Assembly: GCA_947247005.1 (NCBI GenBank)
Contig: OX365945.1
Span: 13,026,501 to 13,090,500 of the forward strand
Length of the DNA stretch: 64,000 nt
Reading direction: 5' to 3'
Source: Spisula solida
Lineage: Eukaryota > Mollusca > Bivalvia > Venerida > Mactridae
Positions within the stretch are counted from its first letter, which is position 1. Every line of letters begins with the position of its first letter. The translations under genes and the position numbers were made by a program. This document shows positions 12,437 through 23,841 of the stretch, in pieces. The notes under the pieces are model-generated. The model searched no databases. It was not told where the DNA came from and saw only the letters and a list, made by a program, of their open reading frames with translations.

Positions 12437-15400
12437 TTAAGAAGGTCCGAGCTGCCTTGTGCGCATGCGCGAACTTTCAAAATCGTATAAGTTAAGAACA
12501 AACATGAATTTTAGTTTCAATGATCGCATATGAATGTTGATTAATGACAATAAACATAATACTATTGCACAAAATAGATATTTTTTAACTTTTTATTTTT
12601 TGCATGCATGAAAAGTGGGTGGGATACGGCAAACTTGTGAATAATACGGGTTCACAATAAGTCCCTGCAATGGTACAAATGCATATGCTTATATATAATA
12701 TGTAGTGCATGGTTTAGTTATATGAAGTAGCCACACTTTGAAATATTTTTAATAAAATTTTATTTCATTACAATATGCAAATTAGGTTAATTTTATGCAA
12801 ATTTATTCATAATAAGTACTTTTTGATGAATAGCTCCCAAAAAAGGCTAGTGACCCCTATTTTTTATTTGACTAAACTGGTGTTCTATTTAATACTCAAC
12901 TTATGGCCAATTATAAATCATTTTCGATCGTTAGATATTTTTGACGTTCATTTGAAAATCACACTTTTTGCACTTTTTTGCAAGTGGGTGGGGTAACTAT
13001 TTATCATGTTCAAATACTGAATTTGTTCACCAGGCAGCCGGAATTGTGACTAATGTCAAAAAGAATTACCATTGTACACATAAAATAGCATGTATTGCTT
13101 AAAAGTGGTTTCATATAGTAAAAATCTTAAAAAGAACTTAATGGTGCCATAAATGCAGGAAATAGATAAAATGAACAAAATACAATGGTAGGTCATTAGA
13201 AAGTCATGTATGTCTAAAACGAGCCTGGTGACATATCATTTGTTCTGTCATTTTAAGATGTTTCAAGGAAAATTCGATCGTTAGATCAAAGGTGCGCGTA
13301 CCTCCTTAATTATAATTAATTGTTTTGAATTGTTCGTTTCCATGTCAACCATTTATCGAATGAAACTCTTACATAACTAATGGGTTTTAAATTGCAGTGT
13401 AAATATATACTAAAGCATATTTTCTGTGTGTCATGTGCGAAGATAATTTCCATGTAAGAGGCTTGTTGCTATTGTAACACAAAATGCCAAATATGTGACC
13501 CTTTCATTTATATAACTTGCCTTATTGATATTGCCTACTATAAGATAAAAAGTAAGTGGTATTGTAATGTAAAACAAACTTAAAATAATCATTAACGAAT
13601 AATGCATGTTATGCGAATTATTTACTGTATTTCTTAGATAATTTCCTGAAAAGAGCATTTTTAAATCTCCATAGCAACCAAACGTAACACGGTATAGCCA
13701 TAAATGATACATTTTTGAAACGAGGAAAGATCCAATATTTACTTTTAGTGAAAAAACACAAATGGAAATGGCCTTTTCTCGTGTTGCGCATCATATAACA
13801 TTTATCTGAGATTTTGATTAATTTTCTATTTCAGATAAGTGTGGTAATTAGAACCGCATAAAGCTAATCATCGGAAGCTATGTCAATGCTCCCTGGCATA
13901 TATATATATATAGTCATATAATGAGTATCGAAAACAAATCATAAGTATATCGCCAAGGAATAAAAACGTTACAATCTGTCAGCCAGCGTGTCTTTCTGTC
14001 TCACATTCACTCTTAGACGTCTCCAATATCAGTACACATTCTGTTCCCTAATTTATGTCAGTTAGATATCAACCTAAGTGATTTTGGAAACAACGCGTAC
14101 ATATTAATGATGGTTCTCATTTATTTCGCTATGAACTATTTTGACCAGTCCGTGAACTTACACCGATGAGCACTTCAATTATTCTTGACAAAACTCCAAA
14201 TGTAACTAGAGCGCTGTAAGTGCTTTATGTCAGTCATTTCTCTATTCCACACAGAGTCTAACAATATCGACTATTTTAATGGTATGACCATGCAATGATA
14301 GGGTTCAGCAAAGGAAAAAAACAATACTAGTATGACATAAAAGTGAAACTGTTGTCACATCGTGGTGTACAAAATGTCTAACTTGATATATCATTAAATG
14401 ATGTAATTACACTATACAAAACATAACGAGAATCTCCGCAGAAGAAATGGCTATTAACACAAGAGAGCGTTTACTGTCACATTGATTACACATCGTCTGG
14501 TCAACACATTGCCCGAACCAATAAGGAAATTAATGCTAAATTTAATAACGGAGACACCACAATATATTTGCTAGTTCTGCGAGTTACGCGCGTATAAATA
14601 AAGAAATGGTTACTGAAAATACTCGTAAATGCAAAATTCAATAATAGATGGACACAATAGATTAAACACCGAGTAGATTATGGCAGCGTGAATTAGTGCC
14701 AAACGTACCAATAGTAATATTACATTAAACGATTCCTATCAAAATCGGTAATATGAATATCACTTGCATCTATAATAGTAAGATGAAACATAGGTAATGG
14801 ACCATCTTGACCACTGTCAACTGTATTCTAACTGAATACTGACATATAAAATGACCTCATTATTCCACCTGCAATGCTTGTGGTCTTGGTTTGGGAAATG
14901 GCATATTACCACAAACAAGAAACTCGAGAACCTCCAAAACCGTATCAAAGTAGGCTCTGTATTGCTAATAAGACATTTCCTTTCACGTATTACCGGTAGT
15001 TATTGTAATGATTGGAAGGACACAAGCAAATAATTGGAACGTACGAGATATACACGTATATAATATTATTTAGTTTCTTTGGATTTTAGGAAATTCACAA
15101 AATATGTTTGCTACCAAATGACGACATAAGTATAGTGACAAACTACATTATCACAACAGCAACATCTATACTTACACTATGTTTGCAGTGGTGAAGTCAG
15201 ATGTGATCCGGAATGCAGCGTTAGACGCATACGATGTCATTATCTCAATACACTTAACAAATTTTATAAGTGTGCATGTGTTTTTACCGTATAACTTTTT
15301 TATTTATGAATAATTCTGCTTGAAATTGTGTGTACATGCTATTGAATTATACAAGATTAGATTCATAACGTTTTTTCTTCAAAATTAAATAACGCGGATC

Positions 15401-16199
15401 ACTGAACCATGAAATATCAAAACACGTAAAATGCACGAGAAATTTACGCGTAGGTGCAAATTATTTTTATTTATGGTCAATTAGAATTTTAGATATATTG
15501 CTACATTCAAAAAACACAAAATTATGGGATTTTTCACACAGCAAAATGGTTATTTTCAACTTTTAAAAATACAATTTAAATTTTATGGTCAAAGGGAGGT
15601 AACTCTTCCAAAATTGATTTTTCATACAAAAAGTGAGTAGTTATAAACTTAAATTGTGGTTTATTCTTATCATTGTTTTCTATATTTCTGTCTCTGTGAT
15701 AAGTAAATAGACTTGAACTCAAACTTGATCAGCAAAGAGGTTGAATAGCTGCATTAACAACCAGACAAACCTCCGATGAACACACGACAAAAACGTGTGA
15801 CATTAGCTTTTGTTGATGTCATCATTTGTTTATTCTGTTTGTGACAATTGTTATCAGATTTTAATGAAATCAATTGAATCATAATTCCACATGTCCAGGC
15901 TACATAAGTTGAAAATTTCAACATGATATCAATAGGCTAACAACCACATGTCATTCAACATACATAACTAGAAAATAGTACGATGTAAATTTTTAAGCCC
16001 CAAAGCCATCTGCAGCAATAAATTTCTTACTTAAATACATGCAGTAAATCAATACTCATCAAATATCGTTATTTGTCATTTCCACCGTGGCCACTTTAAT
16101 GCTTAACCAGCAGTTTGAGCACCGTATTATTGTGTCTTTCGTTAAATGACAATATCATTCAAAAGTCATTAAGAAACTTCCTGTCTGGAACGATTCTTT

Positions 16200-16390
16200 G
16201 CGTTACCACCTAACTTGAGATTAACTCGTTGGTTACCAAGATGTTGTCTCGCGTGTATCAGTGCTGCACATCGTGGATGATACGCTCTGTGTCTGTCTCG
16301 TATGTGAATGAACCCGCTGGTTAATGAGCGAGTAAAAATGGAGTCCAAAGTTTGATCCCCAATTGTAAGCAGATTAAGTGACTGGATAAA
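16200..16390. repeat. Dispersed repeat, fullest copy
   Basis: It aligns at its left end with 112-185 and at its right part with 2765-2905, so it links those two fragments into one repeat family of at least 190 bp. No coding potential. Confidence 0.55.
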
Positions 16391-17654
16391 TTGATAACAT
16401 GATGGTGACGTGGATGTAGTAAAAGTGTATCCGGCATTAAAAATATCAATTACCACTGACATTATTATCCGAATAGCATACAATTTCAGAATTTTCAACT
16501 GACCAATTTATCATTTTCTCATTGGGCATAACTTGATCGTCCTTACCAGTCATTCGTAGCGGGTTTGAGGATATGATTTTCATCAGATTGTCTTGCAAGA
16601 CTTCGTGACTGTCGAATAATTTGGTTACTTAAGCACAGAACCTCAAATCATTAGACTTTTTATTGAGAAACTCTAATAGCATTGGAAGACTTTATACGTG
16701 ACAGAGTTGGTGTAGAGCCTCATGGTGAAGTAACGGAAATAGGAGTTCAACTAATTGAGAGTGATTCTTACAGCATCCAACAGGGCAGGGTTAATAATGA
16801 ACCAATTGAACGTGCCTGTCTGTATCATTAGACGTGAAATGTGAGAGAAAAAAATGCCGTTTACGTATAACGTGTAGTTAGTTTGAACCCAATGTCGCCA
16901 TTGAATAATTGACGTCACCAAGGCCGTTTTGAACACTGGTTTACCGATAACCACTCACGTAAGCTTAAAAAAGACTGTACATGTACACGTATATAAAACA
17001 TACTCAAGCATAATGCATTTGCAGATTTGACAGAGGATAATATGAACTAATGCACAGCATATTTTTAGCGGACCTATATTATTTGTAACATGCTCATCTA
17101 GCACTGGAGTTTTTGATGATGCATAACTTTATAATAAATTGTTCGGTTACGAACCTGGAGCACGTTACCTAACCAATCCGTTTCCAAAGGGCGCTATCGA
17201 GCGCTTTCCTACGTCTATGCAACCTACAGAAGCGGTCCGTTGCACAATAATGCGCTCGATAGCGGTTTGATACGAAATAGTGGGTACGAAGTAACGAAGG
17301 ACGATACGCACCTGCTATCGTTTGTCAGTCCGAATGAACATTTGTCAGCCCGAATGGTGATCAAAATGAAAATATATCTGTCTGTGGATAATGCACGTTT
17401 TTAATTTGTTTAATAAATCCTGTTGCAAATCGTCAAAACATAAAAGATATTCAGACGGAAAATTCCGGGTTTTACAACAACAGCATGTAATTAGTTTTCG
17501 GGACCTTTATCCCGCGAATATTTTTACATTTGTTGACGATTTTGGAGGGATTTTTTATTACATCTCGGCGAGGAATTACGAAAATGCATTCGTTTTACTT
17601 TCTTTACAATAACCTACAACTACGATGTGGAATTATCAGTCCGGTCCGGATACG

Positions 17655-17867
17655 TAAAGACCCACAGGGTATTGACGCATATTATTTTATGCGTGTGCGA
17701 CCGCCTTATATCTCATATACGAATAAAGGGAAACAACGCAACATTTGTTTATTACGTTGAAATCAAAGACCACTACAATGTAGCGTTGTTTCCCTTTATT
17801 CGTATATGAGATATAAGGCGGTCGCACACGCATAAAATAATATGCGTCAATACCCTGTGTAAAGACC
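17655..17867. mobile_element. hAT-like MITE with 77-bp perfect inverted repeats and 8-bp target duplication
   Basis: The element runs 17663-17859 (197 bp). Its two terminal 77-bp arms, starting CACAGGGTATTGACGCATAT, are exact reverse complements by eye and leave a 43-bp centre. It is flanked by an 8-bp direct repeat TAAAGACC (17655-17662 and 17860-17867). An 8-bp duplication and a CA(N)AGGG-type tip fit the hAT superfamily. The perfect arms suggest recent transposition or homogenisation. It has no transposase and must depend on one supplied in trans. Confidence 0.9.
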
Positions 17868-20194
17868 CGAAACGGACTTTATACTTATTGTATTGCAAAG
17901 GGAAGTAACCGCTTTGCAACGGGAAGTAACCGGAATATGTCAACTTCAACTTCACTTCAAGTAACCGAAACATGTGTCGTTTTTATTAGATTTTCTTAAG
18001 ATTGGTTGATATTTCGCACTTATGAACGATTCCCGCTCGACTTACTTCGTTATCTCAGAGTAATCATGTGTCTCATAACAGTTTGTAGCATCGTTTATGC
18101 ACAGAAAATGTTAAAATTTCCTTCCGAAGCGGGGAAAAAATGGCTGCCATTTTTGTTTCCTGAACTATAGAAAACCATATAGAAGACGGGTTGCACAGCA
18201 ACCATGGAAGACTGTTAATTATTATCTTTTCTTTTCTAGACAGGGGCCTACACTAGTTTTTGGAATATTTTTAAACATCATTAAAAAATAAAAGAAAATT
18301 TATGAGCTGCCGAATATCGCATTTTAAAATTTTTTGTTATTCTATTGGCAACCATTTTTCCGTATCATTCTTTCAGAGCGGGATTTTAACACAAATTTCC
18401 AAATCCATTAGTGTCGAACTGTGACCAAATCACGTAACATGTGTTTTCGTAAAGCGGAACGACATCCGCAGGCCTGCGTATAGTCCGCTATTAAAATGTG
18501 TGTTTGTTTTTATTAATGTGTTCCTGTGAACAGAGGCGTTAATAATGACTCGTAATGAGTCGCCACTCTATATGATAGTCTGTTACATAACGATGTTATT
18601 TCTGTCGATAACAATATTGGAGACTGTGGTGCCGCAGGAGGCCGCACAAATAGTTCGGCGAGCAAAGGCTAAACTTTATGATAATAGGCCTCCGACTAAT
18701 TACATAACATAACTATAATTTTCTAGCTGGCATATTGGTTAAAATTTGGAACGGCGAATAGTTATAAGGGCCGGTCGTTTCTATAATAACACCTCGCTAA
18801 AGTTATATAAGTCAAATGCGAAAATGTGTGGTATAACAAGTTACTATCTAATTGACACTTGTTAATTGAATGACCGACGCATGTCGTCAATTTAAAATAG
18901 ACTTTAAAAGTAATTGTTGTTTAATTATTTTTTTATTGTCATTAAGGGCTGCTAGTTTGTATCCATCTTATATTAAGGGAAATAATTGTCTTCCTTTATT
19001 CCTTAGAACAATATATAAAGCTAATACGCCTCGTGAGTTTAATTGTGGCATGCACTATATTTCAATATAATATTTATCCAGTTTCTTAGTGCATGTTTTT
19101 GACCCTTCAGTCTACATTGAAATGCTATATCTTAAAACATTTCATGATAAATGGATAGGCCCTGAACACATTTTTTGGAATAGCTAAAACTTGTTTAATA
19201 CTGTTTATTGTATATGGTATATAAGTAAAAATCTAGGTTATGTATGCTGTTGGACTTTGAATATTGGACAACAGGAGTAGATTATGAACGCTAATGATTT
19301 AAATGATGCACACCATGTGCCCTCTAACTGGGAATACTATGAGATTGAGGATCCATTATAACATTGGTTGGCTTCCAGAATACTGAAGAAGGTGGGGGTA
19401 GTTTAGTTGATATAGACACGTACTTATCAACTGGTGGACTTTTACCGTCTGAGAAAACATAAAAAAACATCACACACCACAATTACAAGGCACAATGCTC
19501 AACACATAACCGAACGAGAAAATGAACTGAAGGAAAATCTTGTAAAGAAGTGCACATATCCCAAGTATAAACGTTTAAAACCGCATGCTACCATTGTAAA
19601 GAGTGTCGCTTTATATGCCGTACCTTGTTTCGAACTCTACCTTTCCCAGAAATACTATAACTCATTGTGTAGGCATTCACCAATTAGACTATCAAAAGCT
19701 AGAAACAGACTTAATTAAAAATGTACACAACTGATAATGGTCATTGAAACAGCCTACAACACTCTCATGGCAGACTGATATTCCTATGAAATTTGAAGAC
19801 TGTACATAGCACAATTACATTACAAGTTACAGGCTACATAGCATTTTGGACAGACTAAAGCAAATCTATATGTACCCCAAATATTTGGTGGGGGCATAAA
19901 AACTCTTGTATGCTTGTGAAATTAGAAATATCAAAACAGCGTCAATAATACGAGTATGCTGCGGTGATAATAATTATAGGAATTCTATCTTACCCATGTC
20001 AATGCCCGCTGCTAAGAGGAAATATAAAAAAGATGAGACGTTTGTTAAATCGTACCTTTATGTACTTAAACATAAACACTCAATTGCTTAGATGAATTAA
20101 TTTGATTAAATACAAATTTTGTGAAAATGTGATTATAGTTCAAAACACAAAAAGTAACGAAGAAAGAAGTTAATGTTTATGTAAATGAAATTTT
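17868..20194. other. Intergenic, no gene seen
   Basis: AT-rich DNA without recognisable genes. A 94-codon ORF at 19434-19718 is basic but matches nothing I know. Confidence 0.5.
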
Positions 20195-20328
20195 CTGCCC
20201 TACGTTCAAGGAAAAATAACGTGACGCACGTTTCATATCTGGTACGTACCAGGTACGAAACGTTTTGTACAAGGTACGCTACAGGTACGAAACGTGTGTC
20301 ACGTTATTTTTCCTTGAACGCAGGGCAG
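20195..20328. mobile_element. 134-bp MITE-like inverted repeat
   Basis: Arms of 40 bp begin CTGCCCTACGTTCAAGGAAA and its complement and differ at two positions. The short centre holds several GGTACG units. There is no coding capacity and no convincing target duplication. The centre, GGTACGTACC, is itself palindromic. Confidence 0.75.
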
Positions 20329-20869
20329 GTGGGTATATAGTTGGGAGGTGCCATATGACTCGTGAATATGATGTATATCGGTCATCGCTAAGCGGTATCA
20401 ATATAGCCGAGACATCGCAACCCCATCTTTCAGGCTTTATACATTACTTAAAGGCGGTGAAAGTATATACCAGGATAACAAAATGTTGTCCTTCCAGCTA
20501 GTTTATAGTTCGACGCCTTAGTATGGAACGCCATAGCTGCCTTCTGTTGGTACTAATCAGTTTGTTTTGTGCATTTATTAAGTTGTTCTATGCTACCATC
20601 ATTATGTTATGAGTATTTGCCTAAGCGTTCGGTACTTAAGACATTTTGTCTTGTACAAACATTAGTTCTTTCTGTTCATTCGTCATTATGTTATGTACAA
20701 TTACTAACTCGTTCTGTACAAACGACATTTTGTTGTGTGCATGTACTGTTTCTTTCTGTGCAGTTGCCATTATGTTATGTGTATTTAACAGGTTGTCAGG
20801 TAGATAAACTATGCTGTCCTGTGCATATGTCAATATCTTATGTGCATTTACCAATTCGTGATGTACTAA

Positions 20870-21150
20870 AACAGTTTGTGATGTGCATACATCATTTCGT
20901 TATGTGTGTTGGTCATTATGTTGTGTGCATTAATCATGTTGTTCTGTGCATACATCATTTCGTTATGTGTGTTGGTCATTATGTTGTGTACATTACTCAT
21001 GTTGTTCTGTGCATACATCATTTCGTTATGTGTGTTGGTCATTATGTTGTGTGCATTAATCATGTTGTTAAGTACTACCGACAGTTTGTCATGTACATAC
21101 ATCATTTCGTTATGTGTGTTTGTCATTATATTGTGTGCACTAATCATGTT
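20870..21150. repeat. 63-bp/21-bp tandem repeats, left foldback arm
   Basis: Successive units differ by a few bases: CATGTTGTTCTGTGCATACA, then TCATTTCGTTATGTGTGTTG, then GTCATTATGTTGTGTGCATT. Because 63 is a multiple of three, every frame that lacks a stop stays open. The mirror array is at 22590-22920. Confidence 0.85.
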
Positions 21151-22589
21151 GTTATGTAGTTACAACAGATTGTCGTGTGCGTACATCATTACACGTAGCA
21201 TTTACTAAATTGTTATGTGTTAGCAACATGCTGTCTTGTCCTTACACCTTTTCGTTCTGTGCAAACATCGTTATGTAGAGTGCATACATCGTTATTATGT
21301 TTGGATAAATTATCTTGGGCATTAAAACGGGTAACACCGGTAAAGCGATAATGATTCCGCTCAATAACTTGAGTTAGGAATGTACGGAAGCACAGAGATG
21401 ACATGGTCAATATTAAGTTGTGGGAACGACATATCCAAGGGAAGCAAATATGTTTTATCTTGTGGGAACAAATTATTTGAGGGTAGAAAATATTGTTTTA
21501 TCTTGTGGGAACGACTTAATTGACACCTAGTCCCCTACCATTTTGGTTTTTCACATGGACACCTAGTCCCCTACAATTTAGGTTTTTCCCATGGTGTCCT
21601 ACAGAAACCTTATCCCCTACCATTTTGGTTTTCCCATGGACACATATCATTTAGGTTTTTCCAGCAGAAACCTTGTCCCTTACCAGTTTGGGTTTTCACT
21701 TGGACGCCTAGTCAACTACCAATTAGGTTTTTCCTACAGACACCTGGGTCCCTACTATTTTGGTTAATCACAATGACACATAGTCCCCTGCCATTAGGGT
21801 TTATTTACAGGGACACGTACCATTGAAGTTTTTCCTATGGACGCCAACCATTTAGGGTTTTCCCACGGACACATAGTCCCCTATAATTTAGGTTTTTCAC
21901 ATGAACACCTACCATTACACCTATTTCCATGCCATTTCCTACAGAAAGCTAGTCCCCTACCATTTTAGTTTTTCACATGGTAGGAAAACCCAAAATAGTA
22001 GGGAGCTAGGTGTCCATGGGAAAACCTAAATGATAGGTGTCCACGAAAAACCCTAAATAATAGAGGACTATGTGTCAATGGGAAAAATCTAAATGGTAGT
22101 GGACTAGGTGTCCATGGGAAAAACCAAAAAGGTAGGTGTCCATGGGAAAAATCAATGTTAGGGGACTAGGTGTCCGTAGGAAAAACCTAAATGGTAGGAG
22201 ACTAGGTGCCCATGTGAAAAACCCTCTAATAAGTCGCTCCAACCAGATAAAAAATATTTTCTACACTCATATAACTTGTTCCCACAAGATAAAACATATT
22301 TGCTTCCCTCGGATATGTCGTTCCCACAACTTAATATTGACCATGTCACCTCTGTGCTTCCGTACATTCCTAACTCAAGTTATTGGGCGGAAACATTTTC
22401 GCTTTACCGGTGTTACCCGTTTTAATGCCCAAGATAATTTATCCGAACATAATAACGATGTATGCACTCTACATAACGATGTTTGCACAGAACGAAAAGG
22501 TGTAAGCACAAGACAACATGTTGCTAACACATAACAATTTAGTAAATGCTAAGTGTAATGATGTACGCACACGACAATCTGTTGTAACT

Positions 22590-22920
22590 ACATAACAACA
22601 TGAGAAATACACACAACATAATGACAAACGCACATAACGAAATGATGTATGCACGGAACAACATGAGTAATGCACACAACATAATGACAAACGCACATAA
22701 CGGAATGATGTATGCACGGAACAACATGAGTAATGCACACAACATAATGACAAACGCACATAACGGAATGATGTATGCACGGAACAACATGAGTAATGTA
22801 CACAACATAATGACAAACGCACATAACGAAATGATGTATGCACAGAACAACATGATTAATGCACACAACATAATGACAAACGCACATAACGAAATGATGT
22901 ATGCACATCACAAACTGTTT
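22590..22920. repeat. 63-bp/21-bp tandem repeats, right foldback arm
   Basis: Inverted counterpart of the array at 20870-21150. Units contain CATAACGRAATGATGTATGC and ACAACATGAGTAATGCACAC. Neighbouring units are almost identical, as if recently homogenised. Confidence 0.85.
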
Positions 22921-23364
22921 TAGTATATCACGAATATGTAAATGCACATAACATATTGACATATGCACAGGACAGCATAGTTCATCTACCGAACGCTTTG
23001 GCAAATACTCATAACATAATGATGGTAGCATAGAACAACTTAATAAATGCACAAAACAAACTGATTAGTACCAACAGAAGGCAGCTATGGCGTTCCATAC
23101 CTTTGGATTAAGAGTGAAGATGATGTGTAGTAATGTGTGAAAAAGTCAATACAAGTATCTCGGACATGTCTAGAAGAGTTTGTTCTTGTGTGATTATCAC
23201 TATAACCTTGAAAGAAATTAGTACAAGACTTGTATCAACTACTGTTGATTCAAAGTTATCTGTCACAACCGCGTAAACAAACATTAAACACGATCGATTA
23301 TTACAAGTGTGTCAGGATTAAGTCCTAACATCATTAGTACATTTAATTGATCAAAACTTTAACT

Positions 23365-23457
23365 GCCCTATAGCCGAGTGTTTAACAGCTATTGTTCTGT
23401 GTGTCTTATTTTGAAAATGTATACAATTTACTGCGAGTTCAAATCTCAACAATGCCT
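23365..23457 (+). ncRNA. tRNA-like sequence (possible SINE head or tRNA pseudogene)
   Basis: It has an A-box-like TAGCCGAGTGTTTAAC segment and, about 55 bases on, a B-box-like GAGTTCAAATCTC (23435-23447). The spacing matches a tRNA internal promoter, but the acceptor and anticodon stems do not pair cleanly, so it is not a functional tRNA. tRNA-derived SINEs have such heads. Confidence 0.35.
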
Positions 23458-23755
23458 AGATTTGTTTTAAGTTTGCTTAAACTACGTATATTAATGCTTT
23501 TGCTCATTCCGGCTATTACATACATGCAATGAATAAACTATATATATTCGCATTTGTATTCAATGCACACCAGGATTGTGTTCATCCTACGAAGCTGGAA
23601 ATTTGTAATGTTTTGTATTCAATGTACTAGTAAATGTAAAAAAAACATAGTGTATCAAGCCAGCTACTTTTTTCGCAAAGAAAAGTATGATAAAATTAAT
23701 TTGTCGATATAAAAACATCAGAAAAACAATATTATAAAAAGCATAACAAAGAAAA

Positions 23756-23841
23756 AGCGTATCAGACTGGATTCGAACCTTAATTTGGATTTCACCAATG
23801 ATTTAAGAACCATGCATTTAACGCACCACGCTAAGAACGCT
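23756..23841 (-). ncRNA. tRNA-like sequence with perfect B-box
   Basis: Read on the minus strand it starts AGCGTTCTTAGCGTGGTG (A-box-like TTAGCGTGGTG), contains GGTTCGAATCC, which matches the B-box consensus, and ends ATACGCT. The terminal AGCGT and ACGCT can pair as an acceptor stem. The anticodon region is not clear. It is probably a tRNA pseudogene or the head of a SINE. Confidence 0.4.

Larger units (their letters stand above)
10501..17654. other. Long AT-rich intergenic stretch
   Basis: No gene seen in 7 kb. It contains an inverted pair of a GCCGTTCTCCAGGAAA motif (11095 and 12436, listed separately), a (TA)n run at about 13900 and a copy of a dispersed repeat at 16200-16390. The many 60-110-codon ORFs have no recognisable motif, lie in AT-rich sequence and occur on both strands, as expected by chance. 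Confidence 0.5.
20521..23100. mobile_element. 2.58-kb foldback-like giant inverted repeat
   Basis: The element begins GTATGGAACGCCATAGCTGC and ends with the exact complement. The arms (about 20521-21518 and 22227-23100) are long inverted repeats that themselves contain tandem repeats: 63-bp units built of three 21-bp subunits related to TTCTGTGCATACATCATTTCG. The right arm lacks about 170 bp present near 20635-20805. The centre (21519-22226) consists of roughly 36-bp units around CCCCTACCATTTAGGTTTTT, which switch strand near 21980, so the whole element is close to one palindrome. Long inverted arms made of short tandem repeats are the hallmark of Foldback/Galileo-type transposons. No transposase is present. 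Long ORFs in the arms are only a by-product of the 63-bp period. No clear target duplication was found. Confidence 0.8.

Noticed and set aside
19434..19718. A 94-codon basic ORF
   Set aside because: No recognisable motif, no repeats of it nearby, no convincing splice or start context; length is unremarkable for this AT-rich DNA.
20569..23052. ORFs of 100-196 codons rich in Cys, Val and His or Met and Asn
   Set aside because: They are translations of the 21/63-bp repeats in both arms and both strands of the foldback element.
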